DNA of 64,000 bases from Amylostereum areolatum (lineage: Eukaryota > Basidiomycota > Agaricomycetes > Russulales > Stereaceae): contig SAXG01000045.1 of the NCBI GenBank assembly GCA_012932865.1, positions 124,001 to 188,000 on the forward strand. The letters are read 5' to 3'. Position 1 is the first letter of the stretch. Every line of letters begins with the position of its first letter. Below, piece by piece: positions 33,193 through 45,230 of this stretch. A program made the position numbers and the translations under genes. The notes below the pieces were generated by a model. The model made no database searches and was not told the origin of the DNA. It saw only the letters and a program-made list of their open reading frames with translations.

Positions 33193-34213
33193 ATGAGCGA
33201 CTCTGCTTCTACTCCATCTCACGTTGACCCGGAGGTGCTGCCCGCCCTTTCCCTCACCCCTCGACTCCTTCTTATCGTCTCGCTAGGCCTCGCCGTTTTC
33301 GCCGTCGGTGCGTCGTCCCCTTAACCCCGAGCCTCCCTCTCTAACGATTCTTTTTCTGCAGTCCTAGCAGTATGGTTTAAGAGAAAAACCAGCTCTCGAG
33401 GGAACGCCCTCCTCTTTGTTGGACCCCCGGATTCGGGGAAAACCGCTCTGCTTTCCATGGTGCGTTTACCGATGATATCTTTCCGACAGGTGCTGACGGT
33501 ACCGCCCGTAGCTTGTGTACAAGCAGATGCTCCCAACCCACGCATCGATGCAAATAAACACATCGATGCTCACTTTGGCGGGAAGGCCCCCCATCTCGGT
33601 TGTAGATGTGCCCGGCCATCCACGGATACGCGACCAGTTCAAAGACCACTTGGCGGACGCGAGAGCGCTCATCTTCGTCGTGGACGCGTCCACGGTCTCC
33701 AGGAATGGACCCGAGGTGGCGGAGTGCGTATAAGCGTCGTTTTCTAGTGCAAGTGAAATAACCCTTGACGTCCGCAGACACTTGCACTACATTCTCAACG
33801 CCGTGACATCGCTACCGCCCTCGCAAACGCCTCCTGCGCTGGTTATCCTCGCGCACAAAAGCGACCTCTTGAAAAGTAGCAGTGCATCTGCAGCAGCGTC
33901 TTCGGAGCAGCTTGCGATTAATCGCGTACGGACGGTACTGGAGCGTGAGCTGGAGAAGCGGCGGGCGTCTCAGACAGGGAGCGTGGGGATGGAGGGACTG
34001 GGCGCGGAGGGGGAAGAGGGGACTGAGTTGGGAGGGCTGGAATGCAGTGGGCCATCTGGAGGGGTGTTCAAGTTCTCGGAGTGGGAGGGCGGGGAAATTG
34101 AATTCCTGGGGACGTGCGTGAGCCTTTGGGAGAGGCTGGACGTGGATGACGAGAAGACGGGAGGAGGGAAGGGAGTGGCTGGACTGGTGCAATGGATAGA
34201 AAGCCTCGCATGA
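33193..34213 (+). CDS. SRP102: Signal recognition particle receptor subunit beta
   Basis: ER membrane-anchored GTPase that holds the SRP receptor alpha subunit. MSDSASTPSHVDPEVLPALS precedes a single N-terminal helix LLLIVSLGLAVFAVVLAVWF, then the G domain: G1 FVGPPDSGKTALLSML, switch I region THASMQINTSMLTLAG, G3 VVDVPGHPRIRDQFKDHLAD, ARALIFVVDASTV, G4 VILAHKSDLL (HKSD for NKxD), and the C-terminal EIEFLGTCVSLWERLDVDD. Splices at V|VLAVW, M|LVYKQ and E|HLHY keep the frame. An insertion rich in Gly/Glu (about 34000-34070) lies before the last strand. Normal architecture and length (about 290 aa). Confidence 0.93.
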
Positions 34214-34511
34214 CCATCTCATGTTCTCTCACACATCCTATACCCGTCCCTTTTCACAAACACGTTCGAGCCGAGTGTGAGACAGACAACAGCCGACGCG
34301 CGCCGACGACCTATTCGGGAGGCGGCGGGAGGCGGGAGGCGCGGCGCGGCTTGCTTCTTGCCCTCTTCACCAACGCTCACAGCGACCGAGCTCGTGTCTT
34401 TGCTCGCCCGTCACCGTCGTCGCTTGGCCCACTTCCCTCCTTGTAGCATATCACATCGTACACGACACTTTCACGACATATTCAACTCACGACCGCTCAC
34501 GAACAACGAAC

Positions 34512-36301
34512 ATGTATCATCCCAATTCCTCCACTCCTCCTCGCCCTCGTCCGTGGTCTCCAGACCCCGCAGACACTCTCCCCTCCCTTCACTCTTTGCA
34601 ACAGAACGACAACCGTTTTCCTTCTCGTCACCACTCTTCACGCCCTCAAGCAGAGGATCCGTCCGTAGACGCTCTCGATCTAGCCGACTACGCCAACACT
34701 CTCCATCGCAATGCTGGCCCCTCATATTCATATCCTCACCCTCACAGACCGTACCTCGAGTACCCGCCTTCTCCTCCTCCCACCCGCCCCTTCTCCGTCG
34801 CAAGCCGCGATTCCCTCCAAGCACCCTCTCTCACTTCTTCCCCCGACACTCTCTCCTCGCAGTCCCCCATTCCCTCTTACCCCTCCAGATCCCGTTCTCA
34901 CAGGCCCTTTTCCTTACCTCCATCTATTCCCACAGCATCGTATCCCTCCATTCGCACTCCACCTGACCAGTCACCTTACTCCCCCATCTTTGCCGACTCT
35001 CGTCCTTCGTTCGATCGCCTCCCGGACGATCCCTCCGCTCCTCGCTCCGAAATCGACATAGGTCATTTCCCTGCATGGTCACGAAGCTGGTACGCCAATG
35101 GCGCTAAGGGCATCCGATCGTCCAAGCAAGACCTTGAACAGCCCGCCTTCTTCGATCCTACTTTCTCTCCAGACGACTTTTCACCCCGCTACTCTTCCGG
35201 CCAATTCGATCCTTTGACAGGAGCGTCTCATGCATCCTCTCGTGACGTCCTGCCGTGGTCGAACGCCGATCCATATGACCGTGGCATGCCCTTGGACGGC
35301 GAGTTGAAGGAGGAAAGGATGCGAATGCTGGAGCGGGAGTTTGGCGCGAATCCTGTCGGAAGGGTGAGTGGGAAGGAGGAGGATGCGGAAAACGTCGTCG
35401 GAAGTGTGGATGCGAAGGGCAAACTCGTCACCCAAGGACCCAAAAAGCGCTTGGCTGTCCGCGTTCTTGAGGTTATCCTTGCCCTAGCTATTGCGGCATC
35501 GTCCATCTATGGAGCTTTGGTATGTTTTCGTTGTCGTCACCCGTCCAGCTCCAATCTAATGTTCTTTAGGGGATCAAACCAACAAAGCAACCCCCTCCGC
35601 AAGGAAAGCCATCCACATACGCACTATATGTGCTCTCCGTCATCACTTTCCTTGTCGCCATGTGGCTTTTCCTCTTCCGACCATGGTGTTGTGCCGGGCG
35701 CCGTAAACCTGTAGGTCCGATGGGTGGTGGCCCGGCAGGCCTTGCCGTGCTCCCAGTGCAAGGCTTTAACGGAGGTAAGCAGAAGAAGAAGAAGGGGGGG
35801 AAGAAGGGAATGCATGGGCCCGGAGACGTTCAAGTCAACCTCATCGTGGATCCCTCCATGTTCATGCCCGGCCATCGTGGGGCGGATGAAGCAGACACGG
35901 CCGATGAGGATGAATCCGCCGCATTGACCTCGTCCCATCGTGGTCGACCCCCAAAGCGACGGGGCATTTTCGAAGGCCTCGCTCTGGAGGAGCAGTGGAA
36001 GCGCGCCAGGAAAGAGTTGAAGTGGTATATGTTTTTCGACCTTGTGTGTCTGCTACTGTGGGCCATCGAGTTCGTGTGGATTCTAATTGGGGAGAAGTGT
36101 CCCCCGGGTGGCTTCGAGGGATGGTGCGTGGACGCCGCTCGTATCATCGCATGATAGGCTAACAAGGACCTTGGCAGGTGTAATTCTTACAACGTTGCTT
36201 CGGCGGGGGCCTGCTTGCTTGCTGTCGCTTTCGGCGTTAGTATCTTCTTCGACGTCAAGGATCTCCACCAGAGCAAGCTGTCTCCACGCACACGGCCATA
36301 G
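34512..36301 (+). CDS. Uncharacterised four-helix membrane protein with long disordered N-terminus
   Basis: Three exons; introns at about 35520-35569 and 36122-36177 restore L|GIKPTKQP and G-W|C-N-S-Y. The first 300 or so residues are Ser/Pro/Tyr-rich and disordered (MYHPNSSTPPRPRPWSPDPA). Four helices follow: RVLEVILALAIAASSIYGAL, YALYVLSVITFLVAMWLFLF, MFFDLVCLLLWAIEFVWILI and ACLLAVAFGVSIFFDV, with a Lys-rich cytosolic stretch (GGKQKKKKGGKKG) and a Cys-containing pair PWCCAG between helices 2 and 3. No signal peptide. The layout recalls fungal MARVEL-like or plasma-membrane proteins, but I recognise no family. Confidence 0.78.
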
Positions 36302-36561
36302 CCCACCTGGTCATATATATTTGGTGGTTCATGGGGTTTGGCAGCAGTTAGCATACTCGACGATCTTTTTACGACCTTACGAATTATCTAGTATTTTAAT
36401 TGCGTTGTACAGTATATTCGAACGAGACGTGGTGCAAGATCCGGGTACTCATGTAGACGCGTGAGATGATCAAGGGGTCAATTGCGAGCCCCAAGTCTCG
36501 CAGCTGGCAGATGACCGCTCATCTGCACCGGTGACAGCATCGTCCAGCCCGGACCCATATA

Positions 36562-37816
36562 ATGCAGGTCCCCAATGTCCCCACCGAACCACCTTCAAAT
36601 CCATTGTCCTTCGTCTCCCCCGAAGACATGCTGCACACCAACCTTTCTTCTGCGATCCTTCTCGCGACAATCCCTACCCTTGACACCCCACACTTCCTCG
36701 CTCCCGTCATCGCCAATGCCGCTCGATGCACTCACAAGCGGCTCGTCATCGTGCTTTTCTCTCGCGTGTTCAATTCCACCGCCCAGCAAACGCGCAGTGA
36801 CAGCTCTGGATCGGTCGGCTCGACGTGCTCGTCGGGCGTATCTCGGGCGGGGTGCTGGGACGAGGTGCAACGGCTGTTGACCTTCGTCTACGTGCAGGCG
36901 ACGAAGGTGGCGCAGGATCTGGACAGAGTGCTTATGGAGGTGGATGTGCTGCTTAAGGGGTTTGACGAAGATTTGCAGGAAGACGTGGGCGAGGGGATGG
37001 ATATCGCGTTCCGGATCGACGGTGGTGCGTTTCTTCTCTACCTCCGTCTATGTGTCGCGTTCGACGTGAACAGATAGTATACCATCGCTCCTGCCGTTGT
37101 CTGTCTCTTCACTTCGGACCTCATGGGCCATGCCGGGAGATCCAGATGGGCCAGAAGAACCACCTTCGCCAATCGTAGATGTTTCAGAGCCTTCAACATA
37201 TCATGTCGTCGCGTTGGGCGGAACATTCGACCATTTGCATGCGGGTCACAAGATACTCCTTAGCATGGCAGCGTGGATAGCGGACGAGAAAATCATCGTT
37301 GGCGTTACTGGTATGGTTTGCTGATATGAATACCGTGCCATACCCATCTCACTTTCCTCGTAGACGACGCGCTTCTGGTGAAGAAGGCGAACAAAGAGGT
37401 AATGGAGAGCTTGGACGAACGAATACGGCGCGTGCGAGCCTTCCTCGAATTGTTCAAGCCAGGATTGGTGCTCGACATTGTGCCCATTACGGACGTTTAT
37501 GGGCCTACCGGGTGGGATCCGAACATTCAGGCTCTCGTGGTCAGTCGTGAAACACTGTCCGGCGGCGCCGCCAGTATGTCTTTCTTCCCTTTCCCCTTCG
37601 CACTCCCGTTAGTTGACACCTGGTTGCACAGTTGACAAGCACCGCGCCGCCTCGTCTCTCCCACCTCTCAAGACATTTGTGATCGACGTCATTTCTCACA
37701 ACTCTGCTCGGCTCGACGATGCCGATGTGGAGATTTTGAAACAGACCAAGATGAGCAGCACGTTCATCCGAGGGTGGATTGCGGCAAGACATACGCTGGC
37801 ACCCGCGCCGTTATAA
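36562..37816 (+). CDS. CAB4: Phosphopantetheine adenylyltransferase (CoA biosynthesis)
   Basis: Transfers AMP from ATP to 4'-phosphopantetheine, the fourth step of CoA synthesis. The N-terminal half (MQVPNVPTEPPSNPLSFVSP... VQRLLTFVYVQATKVAQDLD) is the eukaryotic extension of unknown function. The nucleotidyl-transferase core follows: VVALGGTFDHLHAGHKILLS with the HxGH-type signature, DDALLVKKANKEVMESLDER, IVPITDVYGPTGWDPNIQAL, VSRETLSGG, and EILKQTKMSSTFIRGWIAAR with the second signature (KMSST). Splices: G|DSIPSLLPL, GVT|DDALL, GAA|VDKHR. The 3' end is only 17 codons beyond KMSST, as usual. Length about 340 aa. Confidence 0.93.
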
Positions 37817-38389
37817 CACTCACGATCGCGTGGAATGTCAACGGAATGTTCTCATATGCTGTTTGTTGTATTGTAGGTCAAGAATATCTGTGTATTTTAC
37901 CGTCAAGGGAAGCTGTATTGATGACATGCGGGAGTGGCGTTTTTGTAACGAACAGTGATCCAATGCTGCAAACTCCAGTTTCAAGCTTCATGTCTCGACG
38001 GCGGGCGGCACCCGTCTGCGACCGCTGGTTCAATCCGCCGTTGTCTCTCTTCAATTGATTCCTGTGTCGTGTGTCCAGTTTGGATCGTAATGTCTATGTC
38101 TCACTTGACGCACGGCCGGACGCCGCGAAGACCACAGGGTAGCTACAATGTCTCTTCCACCTCATTCTGTCCTCACTTTCTTCTTCTGGAGATAGCACAC
38201 GCGGTTCAATCTGATTCAGGAAGATCGTAATCCCGCGGACTTGCGTATAATCCGACTTATAGCGAAGGAGCATAGATTTCAGTTTAGACTGGCATATCGC
38301 CTACCACTCACCTCTAGTCTGAAACGCAATGCGGTTTTACAGATAACGAATCCGCCCACCTTTCGTGCTCCAGTCTGAACCGCTATGGC
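37817..38389. other. Intergenic
   Basis: 573 bp between the PPAT stop and the next gene. Short frames only; no repeats or RNA genes seen. Confidence 0.45.
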
Positions 38390-39882
38390 ATGTTTAAAGC
38401 ACAAGCGTACCGCTGGGCCATCTTCACCATCGTTCCATCCACTCTCCTCTCAAGACGTCCCTTCAAGAACGGTCACCCCCCACCTAACAACATGCTTGGA
38501 CAATCTCCCACTCTCGTTGCCTGTGTCATCCTTCTCTTCCTCTCGGTCCTTCTCGCCCTCCTCTTCGCTACTCGTGCCTGGATCGTCCGCCTCGGCTCAA
38601 AGAAGACACCCCCTCGCAAGCTTCTTCTGCCAACTGTGGTAGAGAGGAAGGCCGAACTCAGCGCAATGCAGAAGCCATCTATCCAACTCGTCGCATGGCA
38701 CGTGAGTCTTATGGCTGTGTCAGTATCCAGCCTTTTCTGACCTCCTTCAGAATGTGAAGTACTTCTTCTGTTACGCAACTAGGCCACTCTCTGGTGCTCT
38801 TTGCAAGCTCAGCTTCAGATCTGGGGCCGAGCAAGCTACATGCTCTGGTGCCCCACCTGCGCCCCTATCCGACAAGTCCTTGGATGCTTGGATGAACGAC
38901 CTGGAGTCTGGGCTCAAGACTGATGGTCCTCAGCCTCGTTCTGTTGCTCTGTTCTGTCCTGTCGACGATTTCAAGGAACCCACTATCTCTGTTCTGCCAG
39001 CAGCTATCCCAAGTCCAGCGCCGCTCAGCCATGCTAGCGTTCTCCTTATCTTCAAGGCCGTCGTTGCCACAACCTCGGTAGTTTCGCCTATGTCTACCTT
39101 CACTGACAAGGCCCTCCGATCCAAGTTACTCGATTTCAAGCTTGTGATATCTCGCAACATGATCAACACCAAAGCCGTTCGTAAGAAATTCTCCCGCTCT
39201 CGCCACTTCAAGGCCCTGCGCCCCAAGCGCACCATCATAGTTGCAACTGAGGCCTCTTCCCTCATTTCCTTCCCCCCGAGTCTCTTTCCCACCGAGGAAG
39301 TCTCCAGTGTGGGGACTATCCCCTCTATCATCGTGACCAGCCCATCTGGTGAACAGCTAATCCCAATCATCGCGGACAGCAAGGCATGTCGTTCATCTTT
39401 ATCTCCGTCAGACCAAGCGACTTACGTTCTCTTAATAGCCCGGCCATACTCATAAACCCTCGTCTGGAATTTGCGTCAACACACGGCGCGTTGCACAGGC
39501 TCTTCGTAAACCTCCCGCGTCGCGGACCGCCGTCTACACGTGGATCATCCTCTCCACCGTGCTCGCAATCCTCTCCATCCTCTCAGCCTGCTTCCGTATC
39601 GCCCACCACTCCGTCTACATCCACCTCAGCATACACCACCAGGCGATCCCTCAGCTTCATTCCGATATCACGCCCCTGAGTTTGAAGTTGGTGTGCCGAT
39701 GGATGGAATCCAAAAATGTCAAGCGGATATCACGCTCAACGAATTCCCTTGGGCCCGAAGCTGAGGTTCTTTGGATTCAATCCAATAATCTTACTAAGCT
39801 CATCAAGAATCGCTCGGCGGGTTGCTGGCTTAAATCGTGCTTATCGCGATCTTATCCTGATGTAGAAGGAAGAAAATCATGA
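38390..39882 (+). CDS. Uncharacterised membrane protein (exons approximate)
   Basis: Probably one multi-exon gene. The first part reads MFKAQAYRWAIFTIVPSTLL and, after an internal Met at 38492, a strong helix LVACVILLFLSVLLALLFAT. After a 50-bp intron follows a long soluble region with VKYFFCYATRPLSGALCKLS, DVDDFKEPTISVLPAAIP-like segments and FSRSRHFKALRPKRTIIVAT. A downstream exon (about 39508-39882) opens AVYTWIILSTVLAILSILSA, a second helix, then FRIAHHSVYIHLSIHHQAIP. I do not recognise the family, and whether the last exon belongs to the same protein is uncertain (the intervening intron was placed only by a CAG acceptor at about 39500). Confidence 0.5.
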
Positions 39883-41064
39883 TATTTTCATTTGATAACT
39901 ACAGAGTATATGGGGGCTGCTACGGGATATATGGAGAGGGATGACAGGTGAGAGAGGGTTACCTGGGATGCCAACAAAGCAGGTGGACCAGACGGAGACC
40001 GAGATAAGACCAGGGAACCCAGTGAGCCAGGGGACAGAGAGCCAGGACCAGAGAGGAGCGCGAGCGGGACCAAGATCGCGAGCGAGGACCAAGACCGCAA
40101 GCAAAAATCGAGAGACCGAGAGTAAAGTTCAAGACCACGAGCAAAGTTCAAGACCAGGAGTAAAGTTCAAGGCCGCGAGCGAAGGTGAGGACGACTGCCA
40201 GCGACAACAAGAGGGGCGCCGGAGCATGTGCAAATCCTGAATGCTGTCGTGAGGGCAGGTGGGCGGTAAGTGAATAGAACACGCACCATGGTCCAGACTC
40301 TGGATGATGCCCACATGAGAGTGTCGAAGGGAGAGTCCATACCCAACCCTTCGTACATCCACGGAAACCCTGACGCGCCGTCCAAATCTCGGTACGTCGG
40401 AGTCGCCCATTACAGATGAGGGGTTATGGCCAGGTGAAGGACGGGGAGAAGAGAAGGACGTGGTGAGAGGAAACAAGGAGTCGAGGATGACTTGGCGCGA
40501 CGACGAAAATGAATACTGCTTACATAACCCGCGCTCGTCGCCGTCCATCGAGGACTCTGTGGGGATTGAAACTGAGAGGACAACCTGTACTCACGCTGAC
40601 TTGGGCGCGAAGCCGACTTTCTCGCAACGGATAATCGGAATGGCGCCGAGATTGAGGGGGTTGGATTGAAGCTGACACGATGCTAGCGTGAACCCTTGGT
40701 CACGCATCAGACTCATCCGAATGGCCCCGCATAGAGTCATGCTGAGGCAACTGCTGGTGGTGTATCTCAGTCTCTCAGCCGCGGTGCGATACCCTTTTCC
40801 GTTCTTTTCTGCTTTCTTTTGGGGGTAACACCGCTCTTGGTTGCTGTGTTTATTGGCTGTTATATGTGATAGCTTTGCTCGCTGGTATGTACGATACGAT
40901 AAGTAGTCCATACTACGTACTCAGGAAATCGAACGCGCATGCCAGTTAAGTAGTTGTCAGTATGATCCCGGACCGGGCCGGCCCCCGTCACGACGTTACG
41001 AGTCCGAGTGGAGACAATGACATCTCTCCTTCAACCACCATCATCGCTTTGCCTCTCATTCCAA
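39883..41064. other. Intergenic with purine-rich degenerate repeats
   Basis: About 1.2 kb. From 39940 to 40200 the plus strand is purine-rich and built of degenerate GAC-CAG-AG motifs, including three perfect-length 19-bp units at 40125-40181. The remainder shows no coding signal. Confidence 0.45.
40125..40181 (+). repeat. 19-bp tandem repeat, three units
   Basis: Units aagttcaagaccacgagca, aagttcaagaccaggagta and aagttcaaggccgcgagcg follow one another without gaps, differing at a few bases. Confidence 0.85.
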
Positions 41065-42595
41065 ATGTCCCTCAAGATTACGATTAGAGGGGGCTTCTCA
41101 GTGTGTGCTCATAACTATACCGCATTCTTGAGCTGACACTGGACTCGTATAGTCCACAGAGGCAGGACGCTCGGTATCCAGCAACTATACCAATTGTTCC
41201 GACGAGGACGAACAATCCACGCCTATCTCTGCCACTGAGCCCAAGCGGTCGCGATCTAAACGCGTAATAAAGCCTCCAAAACGATACAGGGAGGAAGAGG
41301 ACGAGATTGATGTTGTTGGGCTCGATACTTCCGCAGCCCAGCAAATCCCCCACGCTTCCTCCTCGGGATCTCAGAAGAAGCCTAAGCCTAAACCCAAGAT
41401 CCAGGACACAGCACCTCCTCCTCCTAAGAAAAAGAAAAATCTTGTGCTTTCCGACGAGAGCGAAGAGGAAACTTATGACGATGAACGCAAACGCGGAGGC
41501 GCGAAGACATCCGCAACTACACGGCGCACGGAGCCAGCACCTTTCCCTCTCGACTTCGACGACTCCCTTTCCAAGCCGAACCCATCACGAGTGTATTGGA
41601 CGTCCGATGAAGAAGATGACCGCTCGTCACATAAACCTTCCAAGACGGCGTATTTACCTTCCGACCAGGAGGACTCGCCACCTTCGTCGCCCAGACGTAA
41701 GGCTAAAGGCGCCAAGATAACCAAGGCCTCCATCCGCAAGAGGGATCCGTCAGTCCAACCCGTCGCGGTCAAGGACGAACGAAGAATGGTGCCGACGAGG
41801 GGCACTAGCGATGACGGGAGGGTTGTCACAGGATCCAAACGCCCACGCGATGACCACGGCGATGTGGATATCGACGGTGTCGGCCCCAACACCTCGACGC
41901 ATGGAACAGCTCGTCCGGTACAGACTGTGTCTGACCTGCCAAAGTTCGATGCACCACCTGCCCTCCCGTCCTTCAAGAAGCGTAAGGTACCCCTACCAAC
42001 TATGAAGAAGAACAAAGCCGTAGCCAGTTCGTCGACGTCAGGAACTCCGAGCCAAAGTTCTGCTCCTTCGAAGCCGCGTGTCAAACCGTTGGCAGCCATC
42101 GAGCAGGAGCCAGGGGACAGCTTGTCTGCTATACTCAAGAAGCCCACCAAAGAGCAAGGGAAACCCGAGGTCGACCTTATGGACAAAAATGTGTATGCAT
42201 CCTTGTTCAAGAACGTGAGTTAACTCTGTCATTCTGCATGCCTTATCTGATGTTTCGAGGATTTTTCAGACAGGCGTATCCGCTCCTCGCTCAGGTCTTG
42301 ATACCAAAAGCAAAGAGGAGCGTCGTAAACAGCTTGATAAACTTCGACAAGAGGATCAAGCTCGCAGGGCGGCACAATGGGTACGTTCTGCTTACTCTCC
42401 CGAGATCATCTTTGTATACTTACATTGGTCTTGGCCGGACAGGAGCACACCTTCGATCTCAGAACACAGCATGACAAAATCATGGTTTTCGTGGAGAAGA
42501 TGCAGGCACGAAGGAGTACTGCTTTGTACCCAAATATCCTCGCTGCCACAGTGAAAAACGAGTACGACAAGAAAATGCGAGGGAAGAACAACTAA
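41065..42595 (+). CDS. Uncharacterised lysine-rich, disordered, probably nuclear protein
   Basis: Exon 1 (41065-41100) MSLKITIRGGFS joins in phase to STEAGRSVSSNYTNCSDEDE after a 52-bp intron. The body is low-complexity and charged: EPKRSRSKRVIKPPKRYREE, PPPPKKKKNLVLSDESEEET, SRVYWTSDEEDDRSSH, AKGAKITKASIRKRDPSVQP, SFKKRKVPLPTMKKNKAVAS. Several basic clusters look like nuclear localisation signals and acidic Ser runs like casein-kinase sites. The C-terminus is more ordered: VDLMDKNVYASLFKN, RRKQLDKLRQEDQARRAAQ, EHTFDLRTQHDKIMVFVEKM and LYPNILAATVKNEYDKKMRG. This last conserved-looking block is the best handle for homology search. Function not recognised. Confidence 0.75.
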
Positions 42596-43482
42596 GGATT
42601 GGCCAGGAAGATGGATGAGGCGTCGGTTTCTCGTGCGCATCCTTGGATACTGTCATCTCATTGAGTCTAATCTAGCCACCAGAGTGTAGCACTATAATGT
42701 ATGGCGGACATAACATAATATCTACCCATCCTCGCAGTTCTATCTGGTGTTCGTGCGCCAGAGAACGAAGACAGAGTTCCCATTATCTCCAAGAGACTGA
42801 CAGGAGCTGACAGGCGGATAACACCAGTAGGCCATGTCCCGCGTACCGCGGGACACGATAGTTGTCGTGGTCCGGGTGAGGTTACCCCGGTCGGTTAAGC
42901 GTTGGTCTTCCCCACAGCAAATTATATCAAGAATCAAGATCATTTTACAGGAGGGAAGAAGCGCCCTTGCGCACGTCCGAGCTGCCGCTTTCAACGGACT
43001 TGAGGTGTTGTCACATCTTTCCCTCAGTCCTCCTCGGGGCCAGGCCGATTACATGACCATGTCGTTTTAGCTATGGCGCCTAGCTATTACGACAAGAGCC
43101 ACGACAATATGCGACTCGTTTGCGTAAAGAATCACGCATGTTCCGCACTCCCCCCTGGATGCTACGTATAAGTAACATCGCATGGATGCTATTTAACTAC
43201 GTTCGCATCCCTCCCTACCAGTGACACCGTCTCCACTTGGTCTCCACGCGTCCATGCCCCACAAGGCTTCTGATTTTTCTACCTCCGAACTGTTGGAGGC
43301 ACTCGCTGAAAAGCTCGAGGGATCCATGATCTTCGGTTGCGAGCGGTACGCATGTTTTCCCTCCCGTGATCTTGCACAAATACCGACGCGATACCCATCA
43401 GCCGTGGTTTCCTGTTTACTACAGTGCGTCTACATTCCATCTGTTGCCTTCATTTCCGTGCTGACTTCCCACGCAGGCTGAT
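42596..43482. other. Intergenic, possible upstream exon of the F-box gene
   Basis: About 890 bp. A short open segment at about 43254-43345 (MPHKASDFSTSELLEALAEK) could be a first exon of the next gene, but none of the introns I tried joined it in frame to 43483. Confidence 0.4.
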
Positions 43483-45078
43483 ATGGCAAGGCTTTCAACA
43501 TTACTACCACGCCTACAAACACGATACCTGCGCGCCCAGAATGACCTTGCCCGCGTCAACCAAATTCCCGTAGAAGTTCTGGCACACGTATTCGACATTG
43601 CCAAAGAGTTGGACTGGGGCCGTATTGGCGACCAGCAATCAGGCCGTGTGGTGCACATGAGTCTCGTCTGCCAGCACTGGCGCAGTGTCGCACTCACTTT
43701 CCCAAGCCTTTGGTCGACTATCCACCTTCGCCAAAATGCAATCTATGACTTCCAGTTTGCCGCACTCTGCCTCGAGCGGTCCAAATACGCATCCCTTCGC
43801 ATCATCGTTTCTACCCTTTTTCGAGGTGCACAAATCGCGCACTTTTTTGCTCCACACGCTTCCCGCATCGTCGAGGTCACGCTTCACCTTCTTCACCGGC
43901 ATTCTGTTGACACCCTCCCGAACTATGTCGCGGAGACATGCTCATTCCTCGCCCCAAATCTACGTTCATTCAGCCTGTGCATCCCGATGTGGGGTGCGGA
44001 ACAACCACCGCCCCTGCCGCAGCTCTTCGGCGCACCAAATACATCGGTCACACGCCTGCACATCGAATCATTCGCAAACCCCGAAGCGACGCATGGGTTC
44101 CGACGGTTAACCCATCTCACACTCACTTCGCAAGGCCAACACATACTGAGGGGACCCATGGAAGGTTTCCTCCAACTTCTCAAGGCCAATCCTACTCTCG
44201 AGGAACTATTCCTCGACGATGCCGGTCCTACAATCGATACCCCCTACCAAGCCAGCACGCGCGTCGGGCTTCCCCGTCTACGGCTCTTGTACATCCAAAC
44301 TGCATGCGTTGAGCCGGAGTTCCCTGCACGTTTGCTCGATCGTCTAGTTCTTTCGGATCAGTGCTCGGTGCAAGTCCACCGAGCAGTCAGTATGGCGGGA
44401 GACTCCCTTCATCCCTTCACCCTCACGGCGTTCCCAGCAGATACCACGCATATCGGCGCGTTCCTCAGCATCGACTCGCTGAAGCTCAAAACCGGAAAAT
44501 CGTTGTGGTTAGGCGCGACCGCGCGACACGGAGGCGTCACAGCTTCATACCGGCTTGGGGATAGCGCATTTGCAGAGATAGAGGATCGGCAATGGATACC
44601 CGCCGCGGTGGATGCGTTTTTGCAGGTTCTTCCACGCCCGCAGATTCGCTCCCTGTGGCTCGCGATGGATCCGGCCGCCCGCAGATTTGGTGTAAAGGAC
44701 TGCAGGCGTGTGTTGGAGGCGCTTCCGTCCGTGGAGGAACTCACCGTGGTCGATGACCGGATGGCCGAGGTTGTCGGCTTGCTTTGTGCAGAGGGTGCAA
44801 ACGGGGCGGTGCTCCCTGCCCCGGGATTAATATCGCTGCGGGTGGTCCGAACGACAAGGAACGGTTTGGACGAACTTCTCCAGCTCGGCGAGGAGCGCAA
44901 ACGACTTGGATGTCCTGTCAAACAGTTGATGGTATCTTGTGTCGACGTCGAATTTTACGAGCGGAAGGTAGAGACGCTGAAGGACTATTTTCACACCATA
45001 AAAGTCGTTGACTTGGAACACGGACCAAAAGAACCAGATGAGATGGTATATAGACAGGACACTTCACCGGAGTACTAG
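43483..45078 (+). CDS. F-box protein with leucine-rich C-terminus
   Basis: 531-aa single-exon protein. The N-terminal part holds an F-box-like segment VNQIPVEVLAHVFDIAKELD ... VVHMSLVCQHWRSVALTFPS LWSTIHL, the pattern by which basidiomycete F-box proteins bind SKP1. The rest has irregular leucine-rich repeats, e.g. NLRSFSLCIPMWGAEQPPPL, TRLHIESFANPEATHGFRRL, LLKANPTLEELFLDDAGPTI, LPRLRLLYIQTACVEPEFPA. The family is greatly expanded in Agaricomycetes; the substrate is unknown. A further upstream exon is possible (an in-frame stop lies 5' of the ATG unless spliced). Confidence 0.82.
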   Translation: MARLSTLLPRLQTRYLRAQNDLARVNQIPVEVLAHVFDIAKELDWGRIGDQQSGRVVHMSLVCQHWRSVALTFPSLWSTIHLRQNAIYDFQFAALCLERSKYASLRIIVSTLFRGAQIAHFFAPHASRIVEVTLHLLHRHSVDTLPNYVAETCSFLAPNLRSFSLCIPMWGAEQPPPLPQLFGAPNTSVTRLHIESFANPEATHGFRRLTHLTLTSQGQHILRGPMEGFLQLLKANPTLEELFLDDAGPTIDTPYQASTRVGLPRLRLLYIQTACVEPEFPARLLDRLVLSDQCSVQVHRAVSMAGDSLHPFTLTAFPADTTHIGAFLSIDSLKLKTGKSLWLGATARHGGVTASYRLGDSAFAEIEDRQWIPAAVDAFLQVLPRPQIRSLWLAMDPAARRFGVKDCRRVLEALPSVEELTVVDDRMAEVVGLLCAEGANGAVLPAPGLISLRVVRTTRNGLDELLQLGEERKRLGCPVKQLMVSCVDVEFYERKVETLKDYFHTIKVVDLEHGPKEPDEMVYRQDTSPEY

Positions 45079-45230
45079 GTCGACCGCAGTAATAAACTTA
45101 CACATACTATTTCGTATAGGAACTTTTACTAGAACGTTGCCTATTCCATACGTCCATTCTACCATGCTGTTCTATGTAGATGGTCAGTTTCTTCAGCTTC
45201 ACGTCACTCCTGTCCACGTGTCCCGAAAGT

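Noticed and set aside
40125..40181. Three 19-bp direct repeats as a CRISPR-like array
   Set aside because: Units are contiguous without spacers and diverged; a simple tandem repeat in a eukaryote.
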